A stretch of DNA of 64,000 bases, taken from assembly GCA_046295655.1 (NCBI GenBank), contig JBKBMT010000001.1:62001-126000 (forward strand), given 5' to 3'. The first letter of the stretch is position 1. Each line of letters opens with the position of its first letter. A program made the position numbers and the translations under genes. Under the pieces are notes generated by a model. It was not told the DNA's origin and made no database searches. It saw only the letters and a program-made list of their open reading frames with translations. This stretch comes from JBKBMT01 sp046295655 (GTDB lineage Bacteria > Pseudomonadota > Alphaproteobacteria > Rhodobacterales > Rhodobacteraceae). Shown in pieces: positions 1 through 7,771 of the stretch.

Positions 1-707
1 ATGGCACCGGCACCGTGGTGCGCAATGGCGGACGGGTGATGAAGAACGTGACCGGCTACGATCTGGTCAAGCTGGCCGCCGGCAGCAACGGCAGCCTCGG
101 CGTGCTGACCGAAATCGCGCTCAAGATCCTGCCGCGGCCGGAAACCGTCGCGACGCTTGTGATCGAGGGGCTCGACGACGCTGCCGCGGTCCAGGCGATG
201 GCCCGGGCGCTCGGCTCACCCTACGAGGTGTCGGGCGCAGCCCACTGGCCCGGCCAGGGGACCTTTCTCCGGGTCGAGGGCTTTTCCAGCCAGGTCTCGT
301 ACCGGGCACGGCAACTGCAACGCATCCTGGGCGGCGAGATCGAGGCCGACGCCGCCCGCTGGCCCTCGATCCGCGACGTCGCGCCGTTCCGGCAGGCGCC
401 GGGCGACGTCTGGCGGCTGTCGGTCAAGCCGACCGAGGCGCCGGCCATCGTCGCGCGCGCCGGCGCTGAGGCAGCGCTTTACGACTGGGGCGGCGGCCTC
501 GTGTGGTTGCGCATGGCCGAGGGAACCGACCTGCGCGCAAGGCTTGGCCCCTTCAGCGGCCATGCGACGCTGGTGCGCGCGGCGCCGGACACACTTGCGC
601 GACTTGGGGTGTTCCACCCCGAGGCGCCGGGTGTCGCCGCACTGGCGCGCGGGCTGCGCACCCGGTTCGACCCGCGCGGGCTCTTCAACCCGGGGCTGCC
701 GGGATGA
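1..707 (+). CDS. glcE: Glycolate oxidase FAD-binding subunit GlcE (5' partial)
   Basis: The reading frame is open from the first base of the window, so the N-terminus lies upstream. GlcE is the second flavin-type subunit of the membrane-associated GlcDEF glycolate oxidase, which oxidises glycolate to glyoxylate. The visible part begins inside the FAD-binding type-4 (PCMH) domain: the NVTGYDLVKLAAGSNGSLG stretch is characteristic, followed by GVLTEIALKILPRPE. The C-terminus FDPRGLFNPG is the usual end of GlcD/GlcE proteins. The family identity is supported by glcF 0.7 kb downstream on the same strand; glcD should lie just upstream of the window. The stop overlaps the start of the next gene (ATGA), implying one operon. 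Confidence 0.92.
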   Translation, partial: GTGTVVRNGGRVMKNVTGYDLVKLAAGSNGSLGVLTEIALKILPRPETVATLVIEGLDDAAAVQAMARALGSPYEVSGAAHWPGQGTFLRVEGFSSQVSYRARQLQRILGGEIEADAARWPSIRDVAPFRQAPGDVWRLSVKPTEAPAIVARAGAEAALYDWGGGLVWLRMAEGTDLRARLGPFSGHATLVRAAPDTLARLGVFHPEAPGVAALARGLRTRFDPRGLFNPGLPG

Positions 708-1027
708 TCGCGGCATTGCTTCTGCTCGTCGGGGTGCCGATCGCGGCTTATCTGTCGCTGGTCACGCTGGACCAGGGACGGCCCGCCCAGTTGGGCATCG
801 TGCTTGCGGCGGTCATCGCCACGGCAGCCTATCTGTTGTCGGGCGAGGGGACCTTCGTGCGGCTGGTGGCCATCCTGACCGGGGGTGCGGTGGCACTGGC
901 GGCGCTTGTGCAGCTTCTGCGCAGTTTCCTGCCGGCGGAGCGTGGAGCATGGGTCTATCCGGCGCTCGTGGTGCTGGCACTGGCCGGCGCCGTGCTTCCG
1001 GCGCTGAGGCTGATCGGCGGGGTCTGA
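704..1027 (+). CDS. Small membrane protein between glcE and glcF
   Basis: A 107-residue, almost entirely hydrophobic protein with about four predicted membrane segments (roughly residues 2-20, 29-45, 51-73, 84-104). The ATG overlaps the glcE stop as ATGA, so it is probably translationally coupled; a longer in-frame reading that begins inside glcE is unlikely to be used. I do not recognise a family. Its position inside a glycolate oxidase operon suggests, by inference only, a membrane anchor, an electron-transfer partner for the oxidase, or a transport accessory. No cysteine or histidine ligands typical of a cytochrome are present. Confidence 0.7.
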   Translation: MIAALLLLVGVPIAAYLSLVTLDQGRPAQLGIVLAAVIATAAYLLSGEGTFVRLVAILTGGAVALAALVQLLRSFLPAERGAWVYPALVVLALAGAVLPALRLIGGV

Positions 1028-1031
1028 GGCG

Positions 1032-1376
1032 ATGGATCCGGAACTCGTCATTCTCTACGGATGGGGTCACGTCCTGCCCGTCATCGTCTTTGCGGCACTG
1101 GAGAATCCGCCTGCCGGGGACGCGACCGGCCGGGCGTTCGCCAGTGCGGCTGGGGCGGCCGGCCTCCTCGGGCTGACAAGCCATCAGCGGGGCCGGCTCG
1201 GGGCGCTGGTGGCCGCGGGGCTGCTCGGCGGGGCGGTTGTGCCGGCCGTTGCGGCGCGGTCGCTTCGGGCGCATCTGCCGCGGTCGTCGGCGCTTGCCTG
1301 GCCCGCGCTCCGTGCGGGGCTGTATCTCGGCTTGGTTGCGGTGCCGTTCGCCGCCGCCCGTTTCATCCCGCTTTGA
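1032..1376 (+). CDS. Small membrane protein upstream of glcF
   Basis: A 114-residue hydrophobic protein starting 4 nt after the preceding stop, with three to four likely membrane helices (around residues 5-22, 32-47, 58-75, 88-110). The residues alternate between A/G/L/V-rich helices and short charged turns (RSLRAHLPRSS). No family recognised. It is co-oriented and tightly spaced with glcE, the preceding membrane protein and glcF (15 nt gap), so it belongs to the glycolate oxidase operon. Function unknown; a role in docking the soluble GlcDEF complex to the membrane is only an inference. Confidence 0.65.
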   Translation: MDPELVILYGWGHVLPVIVFAALENPPAGDATGRAFASAAGAAGLLGLTSHQRGRLGALVAAGLLGGAVVPAVAARSLRAHLPRSSALAWPALRAGLYLGLVAVPFAAARFIPL

Positions 1377-1391
1377 AGGCTCGCAGGACGG

Positions 1392-2690
1392 ATGCAGACC
1401 CACTTCACCCCCGAGCAGCTCAAGGACCCGGCCATCGCCCGGTCGAACGAGATCCTGCGGACCTGTGTGCATTGCGGGTTCTGCACCGCGACCTGCCCGA
1501 CCTATCAGGTGCTGGGCGACGAACTGGACAGTCCGAGGGGGCGCATCTACCTGATGAAGGACATGCTGGAAAAGGGCCGCCCGGCCGACGAACGCACGGT
1601 CAGGCATATCGACCGTTGCCTTTCGTGCCTCGCCTGCATGACCACCTGCCCGTCCGGCGTCAACTACATGCATCTGGTCGACCATGCCCGGGAATACATC
1701 GAACGGACATACCGCCGCCCGCTGATGGACCGGATGCTGCGCGCCATGCTCGCCCGCATCATCCCCCATCCGACGCGGTTCCGGCTGGCGCTGGGTCTTG
1801 CGAAACTCGGCCGACCGTTCGCATTCCTCATGCCTGATGCGCGGCTGAGGGCAATGCTCGAGATGGCGCCAAAGGTGATCCCGCCGGTCAGCCGCAGCGA
1901 CGATCCGCAGACTTTCCCGGCGCTGGGCGAACGGCGGCTGCGGGTGGCGCTCATGACCGGTTGTGCGCAGAAGGCGCTGAACACGGACATAAACGATGCG
2001 ACCATCCGCCTGCTGCGCCGGCTGGGGGTGGAGGTGGTGGTGGCCCGGGGTGCCGGCTGCTGCGGGGCGCTGACCCACCACATGGGCAAGGCGGAGATGG
2101 CCCATGACAGCGCGGCGCGCAACATCCGGGCCTGGATGGCCGAGAAGGCGGCGCACGGGCTCGACCATATCGTCATCAACACCAGCGGTTGCGGCACCAC
2201 CGTGAAGGATTACGGGCACATGTTCCGGAACGATCCGGTGCTGTCCGAACCGGCGGCGGTGGTGGCCGGTATGGCGCTGGATATCTCGGAACTGCTGGCC
2301 GGACTGGACCTGCCCGCAGGCGCACCGAAGGGTCTGCGGGTGGCCTATCACGCTGCCTGTTCGCTTCAGCATGGTCAGCAGGTCAGGACCGCGCCGAAGG
2401 ATCTGTTGAAGCGGGCGGGGTTCGAGGTGGTGGAACCTGTGGACAGCCATCTGTGCTGCGGCAGCGCCGGCACCTACAACCTGCTGCAACCCGCAATCTC
2501 GGCCCGCCTCAAGGCGCGCAAGGTCGCAACGCTGGAGGCGCGCAGGCCGGATGTCATCGCCGCCGGGAACATCGGCTGCATGATGCAGATCGGGTCGGGA
2601 ACCCCGGTTCCGGTCGTGCACACGGTCGAGCTGATCGACTGGGCGACCGGGGGCCCGAAACCCAGGGCGCTTCGCGACGACTTGCCTTAA
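1392..2690 (+). CDS. glcF: Glycolate oxidase iron-sulfur subunit GlcF
   Basis: 432 residues, the usual size for GlcF. Two ferredoxin-type 4Fe-4S motifs are explicit: C25-x2-C28-x2-C31-x3-C35P and C76-x2-C79-x2-C82-x3-C86P. Two CCG cysteine-rich domains typical of GlcF/LldE/HdrD proteins follow at C223-C224 and C355-C356. The protein transfers electrons from the GlcD/GlcE flavins towards the respiratory chain at the cytoplasmic face of the membrane. It is the last gene of the glcE-membrane protein-membrane protein-glcF run; the next gene begins 48 nt later with a signal peptide and looks functionally unrelated. Confidence 0.96.
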   Translation: MQTHFTPEQLKDPAIARSNEILRTCVHCGFCTATCPTYQVLGDELDSPRGRIYLMKDMLEKGRPADERTVRHIDRCLSCLACMTTCPSGVNYMHLVDHAREYIERTYRRPLMDRMLRAMLARIIPHPTRFRLALGLAKLGRPFAFLMPDARLRAMLEMAPKVIPPVSRSDDPQTFPALGERRLRVALMTGCAQKALNTDINDATIRLLRRLGVEVVVARGAGCCGALTHHMGKAEMAHDSAARNIRAWMAEKAAHGLDHIVINTSGCGTTVKDYGHMFRNDPVLSEPAAVVAGMALDISELLAGLDLPAGAPKGLRVAYHAACSLQHGQQVRTAPKDLLKRAGFEVVEPVDSHLCCGSAGTYNLLQPAISARLKARKVATLEARRPDVIAAGNIGCMMQIGSGTPVPVVHTVELIDWATGGPKPRALRDDLP

Positions 2691-2738
2691 AAGCGCCGCA
2701 CCGCGAGGCTAGCGCAAGGAAAACGGACGGAGCCGCCG

Positions 2739-3542
2739 ATGTCGATGCGCCGAAACCTTGCGACCCTGCTTGCCCTTGCGATGCTTGGCGGCACGCCGGC
2801 GCCTGCGCAGGACAGCGATCTGCGCCGGCTGCAGACCGGGAACGACAGTCGCGGCTGGGAAGCGGTCGGTCGGCTCGAACTGGGTGGGCGGGGCTTCTGC
2901 ACCGGGGCGCTGATCGCACCGGATGTCGTTCTGACCGCAGCGCATTGCCTGTTCGACCGCGACAGCGGTGCCCGCGTCGCGCCGGAGGAGATCCGCTTCC
3001 TGGCCGGCTGGCGCAACGGCCGCGCGGTCGCCTATCGAGGGGTCCGGCGCGCTGTCGTCCACCCGTCCTATGTCTGGGACACCGCCGACCGGATGGACAG
3101 GGTGGCCAGCGATCTGGCGTTGCTCGAACTCGACCAGCCGATCCGTCTGCCGCAGGTCCGCCCCTTCGAGACCGGCCGCAACCCGGGCACCGGCGATCAG
3201 GTCGGTGTCGTTTCCTACGGCCGCGACCGGGCCGAGGCACCATCGCTGCAGGAGGTCTGCGAGGTTCTGGGCCATCAGCCTTCAGTGCTCGTCCTGTCAT
3301 GCAACATCGACTTCGGCTCGTCGGGGGCCCCGATCTTCAGTATCCGGGATGGGGTCGCGCGGGTGGTGTCTGTGGTCTCGGCCAAGGCCGAGATGACCGG
3401 TCGCAAGGTCGCGCTGGGCACCGTTCTGGACCAGCCGCTGGCAGAGCTGCGCGCCGCGCTGGCCGAGGCACCCGGCCGCGACGCCTCCCGCCGGCTGCGG
3501 CCGGGCGAGGCACGGGCCGACGCCAAATTCCTCCGTCCCTGA
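2739..3542 (+). CDS. Secreted trypsin-like serine protease (copy 1)
   Basis: 267 residues with an N-terminal signal peptide (about residues 1-24, ending APAQ). The S1 family catalytic triad is visible: H69 in TAAHC, D125 in SDLALLEL, and S195 in GSSGAP. The active-site motif is GSSGAP rather than the classical GDSGGP, as in small bacterial trypsin-like peptidases. A cysteine pair flanks the catalytic His (C54, C70). Exported to the periplasm or outside; substrate unknown. It is followed 3 nt later by a paralogue, so the two are probably one transcriptional unit. Confidence 0.88.
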   Translation: MSMRRNLATLLALAMLGGTPAPAQDSDLRRLQTGNDSRGWEAVGRLELGGRGFCTGALIAPDVVLTAAHCLFDRDSGARVAPEEIRFLAGWRNGRAVAYRGVRRAVVHPSYVWDTADRMDRVASDLALLELDQPIRLPQVRPFETGRNPGTGDQVGVVSYGRDRAEAPSLQEVCEVLGHQPSVLVLSCNIDFGSSGAPIFSIRDGVARVVSVVSAKAEMTGRKVALGTVLDQPLAELRAALAEAPGRDASRRLRPGEARADAKFLRP

Positions 3543-3545
3543 CCG

Positions 3546-4379
3546 ATGCGCGTCGCGGCGATTGCGCTTCTGCTTTCTGCCGGCGCAGCCTGGCCGCAGT
3601 CCGGCGCGCATCTCGACGGCCTGGCCACCCGCGACAAGCTTCTGGGGTGGGAAGCAATCGGCCGCGTCGATATGGGCGACGGCTATTGCACCGGCACGCT
3701 TATCGCGACCGACCTGGTACTGACCGCCGGACATTGTCTGTTCGACCGCAGGACCGGCAGACCGCGCGATCCGACTGCGATCCGCTTCCGCGCAGGGCTG
3801 CGCAACGGCGAATCGGTGGCGGAGGCGGCGGTTGTGCGGGCCGTGGCACATCCGCGCTACACGCCCGGCAAACTTGACAACCGTGCCGTCCGGCACGACG
3901 TGGCCCTGCTGCAGCTTGCCACCCCCATCGCGGCCGCCGTGGCCGCACCCTTCAGCGTCGCCCGCGCGCCCGCCGGGCGGACGATCAGCGTCGTCTCATA
4001 CGGGCAGGGGCGCGACGACATTCCGTCCTGGCAGCGCGAATGCCGGGTCCTGGGGCGCCGGGACGGTTTGCTGGCCTTCGACTGCGACGTGACCTTCGGC
4101 TCTTCAGGCGCGCCGGTCTTCGACCTGGCGGGGCCGCGGGCGCAGATCGTGGCGCTGGTTTCGGCCGGTGGTCCGCGTGGCGAGGGCACCCTTGCCTTCG
4201 GCATGGAACTGCCGGCCCTGATCGCCGCGCTGCAAGATCGGCTTCGTACCGGCGAGGGCGTGTTGACCGGCCCGCCGCAGACAACGCCGCGCACGGCCAC
4301 AGGGGTCCGGCGTCTGTCGCCGGAAGCGCCGCGTGGAAACATCGGAGCACGGTTCGTCCGCCCGCCGGGTGGTTCTTGA
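3546..4379 (+). CDS. Secreted trypsin-like serine protease (copy 2)
   Basis: 277 residues, paralogous to the preceding gene: same layout (LGWEAIGR near residue 34, CTGTLIA, then H63 in TAGHC, D118 in HDVALLQL, S187 in GSSGAPVF), with signal peptide about residues 1-18. It has a longer C-terminal tail ending in FVRPPGGS, whereas copy 1 ends KFLRP; both tails share a basic-aromatic-RP ending. The gene starts 3 nt after copy 1, consistent with tandem duplication and co-expression. The likely promoter of the downstream Hsp20 gene overlaps its last codons. Substrate unknown. Confidence 0.88.
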   Translation: MRVAAIALLLSAGAAWPQSGAHLDGLATRDKLLGWEAIGRVDMGDGYCTGTLIATDLVLTAGHCLFDRRTGRPRDPTAIRFRAGLRNGESVAEAAVVRAVAHPRYTPGKLDNRAVRHDVALLQLATPIAAAVAAPFSVARAPAGRTISVVSYGQGRDDIPSWQRECRVLGRRDGLLAFDCDVTFGSSGAPVFDLAGPRAQIVALVSAGGPRGEGTLAFGMELPALIAALQDRLRTGEGVLTGPPQTTPRTATGVRRLSPEAPRGNIGARFVRPPGGS

Positions 4380-4403
4380 CAGGCCTCACCGCACTTCCCA
4401 CCT
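4375..4403 (+). promoter_or_regulatory. Putative RpoH (sigma-32) heat-shock promoter for hsp20
   Basis: CTTGACA at 4375-4381 and CCCACCT at 4397-4403 are separated by 15 nt, close to the heat-shock consensus CTTGAAA-N(13-16)-CCCATNT. The element straddles the stop codon of the upstream protease and would give a leader of roughly 80 nt before the Hsp20 ATG at 4493. The leader carries a strong Shine-Dalgarno (AAGGAGG, 4481-4487). A short UCCU/AGGA pairing across the Shine-Dalgarno is possible but too weak to call an RNA thermometer. Confidence 0.5.
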
Positions 4404-4492
4404 GATCAGTGTCGGGCGCCGTATGCGGGCCCGGCAGCCAATTGCCCGTCCCCCTGCGGGAGGGTTCCTGACATCGCTCAAAGGAGGATGAC

Positions 4493-4957
4493 ATGCGCAA
4501 CTTCGACCTTTCGCCGCTGTATCGCGCGACCGTCGGCTTCGACCGTCTGGCCGACCTGATGGATCGCGCCCTGACCGGCGACGCAACCCAAGCGACCTAT
4601 CCGCCCTACAACATCGAGAAGACGGCAGAGAACGCCTATCGCATCTCGGTCGCCGTCGCGGGCTTCGCCCCCGAGGAACTGAGCGTCGAGGTGCGCGAGA
4701 ACACGCTGCACATCGCTGCGCGCAAGGCCGAGGAAACGACCGATCGCACCTTCCTGCACCGCGGCATCGCGACCCGCGCCTTCGAGCGCCGTTTCGCGCT
4801 GGCCGATCATGTGAAGGTGACGGGTGCCCGGCACGAGAACGGCATGCTGCACGTCGATCTGGTGCGCGAGACGCCCGAGGCGCTGAAGCCACGCAGAATC
4901 GAGATCCAGCGTGGCAACGACATCGAGGCCCGGGTGGTCGAGACCGCCGAAGCCTGA
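4493..4957 (+). CDS. Hsp20 small heat-shock protein (IbpA-like)
   Basis: 154 residues with an alpha-crystallin domain at about residues 35-135; the GFAPEELSVEV stretch and the AFERRFALADHVKV block are typical of class A bacterial Hsp20. These are ATP-independent holdases that bind unfolding proteins in the cytoplasm. The start is fixed by AAGGAGG six nt upstream. It stands alone behind a sigma-32-like promoter and ahead of a GC-rich hairpin. A variable acidic C-terminal tail ends VETAEA; the usual IxI motif is represented at best by RRIEIQ near residue 138. Confidence 0.95.
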   Translation: MRNFDLSPLYRATVGFDRLADLMDRALTGDATQATYPPYNIEKTAENAYRISVAVAGFAPEELSVEVRENTLHIAARKAEETTDRTFLHRGIATRAFERRFALADHVKVTGARHENGMLHVDLVRETPEALKPRRIEIQRGNDIEARVVETAEA

Positions 4958-4978
4958 TCGACATTTCCGATTGCAGGG

Positions 4979-4999
4979 CGGGGCGCCGAGTGCGCCCCG
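4979..4999. terminator. GC-rich hairpin after hsp20
   Basis: An 8-bp perfect stem (C plus GGGGCGC, 5-nt loop CGAGT, GCGCCCC plus G) lies 22 nt after the hsp20 stop. There is no T-tract, so it is not a classical intrinsic terminator on the plus strand; it could still stop or stabilise transcripts from either side. Confidence 0.4.
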
Positions 5000-5002
5000 G
5001 CC

Positions 5003-5128
5003 TCAGTCGCGCGCCCGGTCCTTGCCCGGACCGACTGGCGCCGCGCCCATGTCCCGCGCCGCCTGTGCCCGCAGATCTGCCGCGATCAGCCGGCGAAGCG
5101 CAAGGATGACATCCGGGTCGTTCTGCAT
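5003..5128 (-). CDS. Possible 41-residue protein
   Basis: A short open frame opposite to its neighbours, reading MQNDPDVILALRRLIAADL in its first part and then a charged tail ending GKDRARD. The N-terminal half could form an amphipathic helix. The upstream bases contain GAGG about 14 nt before the ATG, a weak ribosome site. No family recognised. It fills the 280-nt gap between hsp20 and the polymerase IV gene and may be a real small protein or chance. Confidence 0.3.
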   Translation of the reverse strand: MQNDPDVILALRRLIAADLRAQAARDMGAAPVGPGKDRARD

Positions 5129-5237
5129 GGCCTACAGTCCTCGGTTGTATCGCAGACCGTATCGCAACCGGAAACGGCAAAGGCGCAGCGGGATCGGGGC
5201 CTTTTCGTGTCGCCTTCAGCGGTGATACTCTGATGCA

Positions 5238-6488
5238 GTGCCGTCGCTCTGCCGTTCCTGTCTGACAATCTTCGACGCAGGCCAGCGCTGCCCCGCGTGC
5301 CGGTCGCCGAGGGTCGTCGCGCACCCGGAGCTGTTCGACCTGTCGATCGCGCATATCGATTGCGATGCCTTCTACGCCAGCGTCGAGAAGCGCGACAATC
5401 CGGCGCTGCGCGACCGGGCGGTCGTTATCGGGGGCGGGCAGCGCGGGGTGGTCTCGACCTGCTGCTACATTGCCCGGATCGCCGGGGTCCGGTCGGCGAT
5501 GCCGATGTTCGAGGCGCTGCGCCGCTGTCCCGACGCCGTCGTGGTGAAGCCCCGCATGTCGGTCTATGCGTCCGTGTCTGCCCGGATCCGCGCCATGATG
5601 GAGGCGCTGACCCCTGCCGTCGAACCCCTGTCGCTGGACGAGGCGTTCCTCGATCTCTCCGGAACCGCCCGGCTTCACCATGCACCGCCCGCGGTCGTGC
5701 TTGCCCGGCTTGCTGCAAGCATCGAAGCCGAACTTGGCCTCACCGTCTCGATCGGCCTGTCGCACAACAAGTTCCTCGCCAAGATCGCGTCGGACCTCGA
5801 CAAGCCTCGGGGCTTCTCCGTGATCGGCGAGGGCGAAACCGAGGATTTCCTGCGCCCGCGGTCGGTGGGGGTGATCTGGGGCGTCGGGCTGGCCAGTCGC
5901 GCCGCATTGGAGGAGGCCGGCATCCGGACCATCGGGGACCTGTTGCGTTGGGACCGGGGCGACCTGATCGCGCGCTTCGGCCAGATGGGCGACCGACTAT
6001 GGCACCTTGCGCGCGGCCGGGACAACCGGCGGGTCAGCCCGAATGCGCCGGTCCGCTCGATCTCGAAGGAGATCACCCTGAACGAGGATACTGCCGATCC
6101 GGACCTCATCGCCGGGCATCTGTGGCGACTGGCCGAACAGGTGGCCGACCGGGCCAAGGCCAGGGCGCTGGCAGGACAGGTCATCACGTTGAAGCTGAAG
6201 CGCGCCGATCATCGCATCCTGACCCGACGCCGGCAGCTGTCGGCGCCCACGCAGCTTGCCGATTCGATCTGGCGCACCGCAGAGGGATTGCGTGCGGAGC
6301 TGGATGAGAAGGGGCCGTTCCGGCTGATCGGGGTCGGACTTTCGGTCCTGTGCGCCGACACCCAGGCCGACCCTGCCGATCTGCTTGATCCCGACGCGGC
6401 CCGGCGCGCGGCGGCCGAACGCGCGACCGATGCGATCCGGGCCCGGTTCGGCGCCGGGGCAATCGTCAAGGGACGTGCCCTGCGCTAG
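5238..6488 (+). CDS. dinB: DNA polymerase IV (Y family) with N-terminal zinc-ribbon-like extension
   Basis: 416 residues, GTG start. The Y-family core begins at about residue 36 (IAHIDCDAFYASVEKRDNP, metal ligand D41) and contains the second acidic pair D134-E135 in SLDEAFLD, the IGLSHNKFLAKIASD block (palm) and helix-hairpin-helix region (VGLASRAALEEAGIRTIGDL). Before the core lies a C5xxC8...C18xxC21 arrangement, likely a small zinc ribbon. Translesion, error-prone polymerase of the SOS response. The C-terminus lacks an obvious QLxLF-type clamp motif; it ends AIVKGRALR. Its stop overlaps the stop of the convergent gene in a CTAG palindrome. Confidence 0.95.
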   Translation: MPSLCRSCLTIFDAGQRCPACRSPRVVAHPELFDLSIAHIDCDAFYASVEKRDNPALRDRAVVIGGGQRGVVSTCCYIARIAGVRSAMPMFEALRRCPDAVVVKPRMSVYASVSARIRAMMEALTPAVEPLSLDEAFLDLSGTARLHHAPPAVVLARLAASIEAELGLTVSIGLSHNKFLAKIASDLDKPRGFSVIGEGETEDFLRPRSVGVIWGVGLASRAALEEAGIRTIGDLLRWDRGDLIARFGQMGDRLWHLARGRDNRRVSPNAPVRSISKEITLNEDTADPDLIAGHLWRLAEQVADRAKARALAGQVITLKLKRADHRILTRRRQLSAPTQLADSIWRTAEGLRAELDEKGPFRLIGVGLSVLCADTQADPADLLDPDAARRAAAERATDAIRARFGAGAIVKGRALR

Positions 6489-7771
6489 CCTGGCCGGAGC
6501 GGGTGGCGACGGCGCACGGCGTCGGGGCGACCCGGCAGGCGCAGCCGCGCGTCACCCCGCGACGTTTCGGAAACGACCCGTCCGTTCGAGACCACCCACA
6601 GCCGGGCCGGGCGGAGCCGCACCGCCTCGACCGGATCTCCAGCGTCCAGCACGACGAGCGACGCGCGGCAGCCGGGCGCCAGGCCGTAGCCTTCCAGCCC
6701 GAGGATCCGCGCGGGCACCTCCGTAACCATGTCGAAACAGGCGCGCATCTCGGCCGGATGCGACATCTGGGCGACATGCAGGCCCATGAAGGCCACGTCC
6801 AGCATGTCGGCGGTGCCCAGAGAATACCAGGGATCGCGGACGCAATCCTGGCCCCAGGCCACGTCGATCCCCGCAGCGCGCAATTCGCGAACCCGGGTCA
6901 GACCGCGCCGTTTCGGGAAAGTGTCATGCCGGCCCTGGAGCATGATGTTGATCAGAGGGTTCGGAATGGCCGCCAGCCCGGCCTCGGCCATCAGAGGGAT
7001 CAGTTTCGAGACATAGTAGTTGTCCATCGAATGCATCGAGGTCAGATGCGACCCCGCCGCCCGGCCCTGCAACCCGCAGCGCACGACCTCGGCGGCCAGG
7101 GTCTCGACATGCCGGCTCAGTGGGTCGTCGGTCTCGTCGCAGTGCAGGTCGATCCGCAGGCCGCGATCCGCCGCGATCTCGCACAGGTCGCGGACCGAGG
7201 CCGCGCCATCCTGCATCGTCCGCTCGAAATGCGGGATGCCTCCGACCACGTCCACACCCAGGTCCAGCGCGCGGATCAGGTTCGCCCGCGCCGTCGGGTC
7301 GCGATAGAGCCCGTCCTGCGGGAAGGCGACGAGTTGCAGGTCGAGGTAGGGGCGGACCTTGTCGCGCACCGCCAGCATCGCCTCGACCCCCAGCAACCGG
7401 TCGTCGCAGACATCGACATGGCTGCGGATCGCGAGGAGCCCCAGCGACACCGCCCAGTCGCAATAGGCCAGCGCGCGCTCGACCATTGCCTCGACCGTCA
7501 CTATCCCCTTCAGCTCGCCCCAGAGAGAGATCCCTTCCAGAAGCGTGCCCGAGGCATTGATCCGCGGGGTTCCGTAGGACAGCACCGCGTCGAGGTGGAA
7601 ATGCGCATCCACGAAGGGCGGGCTGACCAGATCGCCCGTCGCCTCGATCACCCGTCCGGCCTCGGCGTCAAGCCGCGGGGCGACGGCGGCGATACGGTCG
7701 CCGCGGATGCCGATATCGGCAACCTGCCCGTCCGGGAGGGTGCCGCCTCTTACGATCAGATCGAAGCTCAT
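6485..7771 (-). CDS. codA: Cytosine deaminase-like amidohydrolase (CodA family)
   Basis: 428 residues of the amidohydrolase superfamily. The metal-binding HxH is H57-F-H59 in VDAHFHLD; HCDETDDP, the GSHLTSMHS block, the NPLINIMLQGRHDTFPKRRG stretch and GQDCVRDPWYSLGTADMLD follow the pattern of E. coli CodA closely. CodA removes the amino group of cytosine to give uracil; related members act on isoguanine or creatinine, so exact substrate is not certain. The start overlaps the stop of the upstream permease as ATGA, and the gene closes a five-gene operon for a nucleoside-type ABC importer, which supports a salvage role. Confidence 0.85.
   Translation of the reverse strand: MSFDLIVRGGTLPDGQVADIGIRGDRIAAVAPRLDAEAGRVIEATGDLVSPPFVDAHFHLDAVLSYGTPRINASGTLLEGISLWGELKGIVTVEAMVERALAYCDWAVSLGLLAIRSHVDVCDDRLLGVEAMLAVRDKVRPYLDLQLVAFPQDGLYRDPTARANLIRALDLGVDVVGGIPHFERTMQDGAASVRDLCEIAADRGLRIDLHCDETDDPLSRHVETLAAEVVRCGLQGRAAGSHLTSMHSMDNYYVSKLIPLMAEAGLAAIPNPLINIMLQGRHDTFPKRRGLTRVRELRAAGIDVAWGQDCVRDPWYSLGTADMLDVAFMGLHVAQMSHPAEMRACFDMVTEVPARILGLEGYGLAPGCRASLVVLDAGDPVEAVRLRPARLWVVSNGRVVSETSRGDARLRLPGRPDAVRRRHPLRPG

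Noticed and set aside
813..2621. 602-codon minus-strand open frame across glcF
   Set aside because: Shadow of glcF; composition dominated by Arg/His/Gly and no family pattern.
4404..4492. ROSE-type RNA thermometer in the hsp20 leader
   Set aside because: Pairing with the ribosome site is limited to four or five base pairs and the typical bulged anti-SD motif is not seen.
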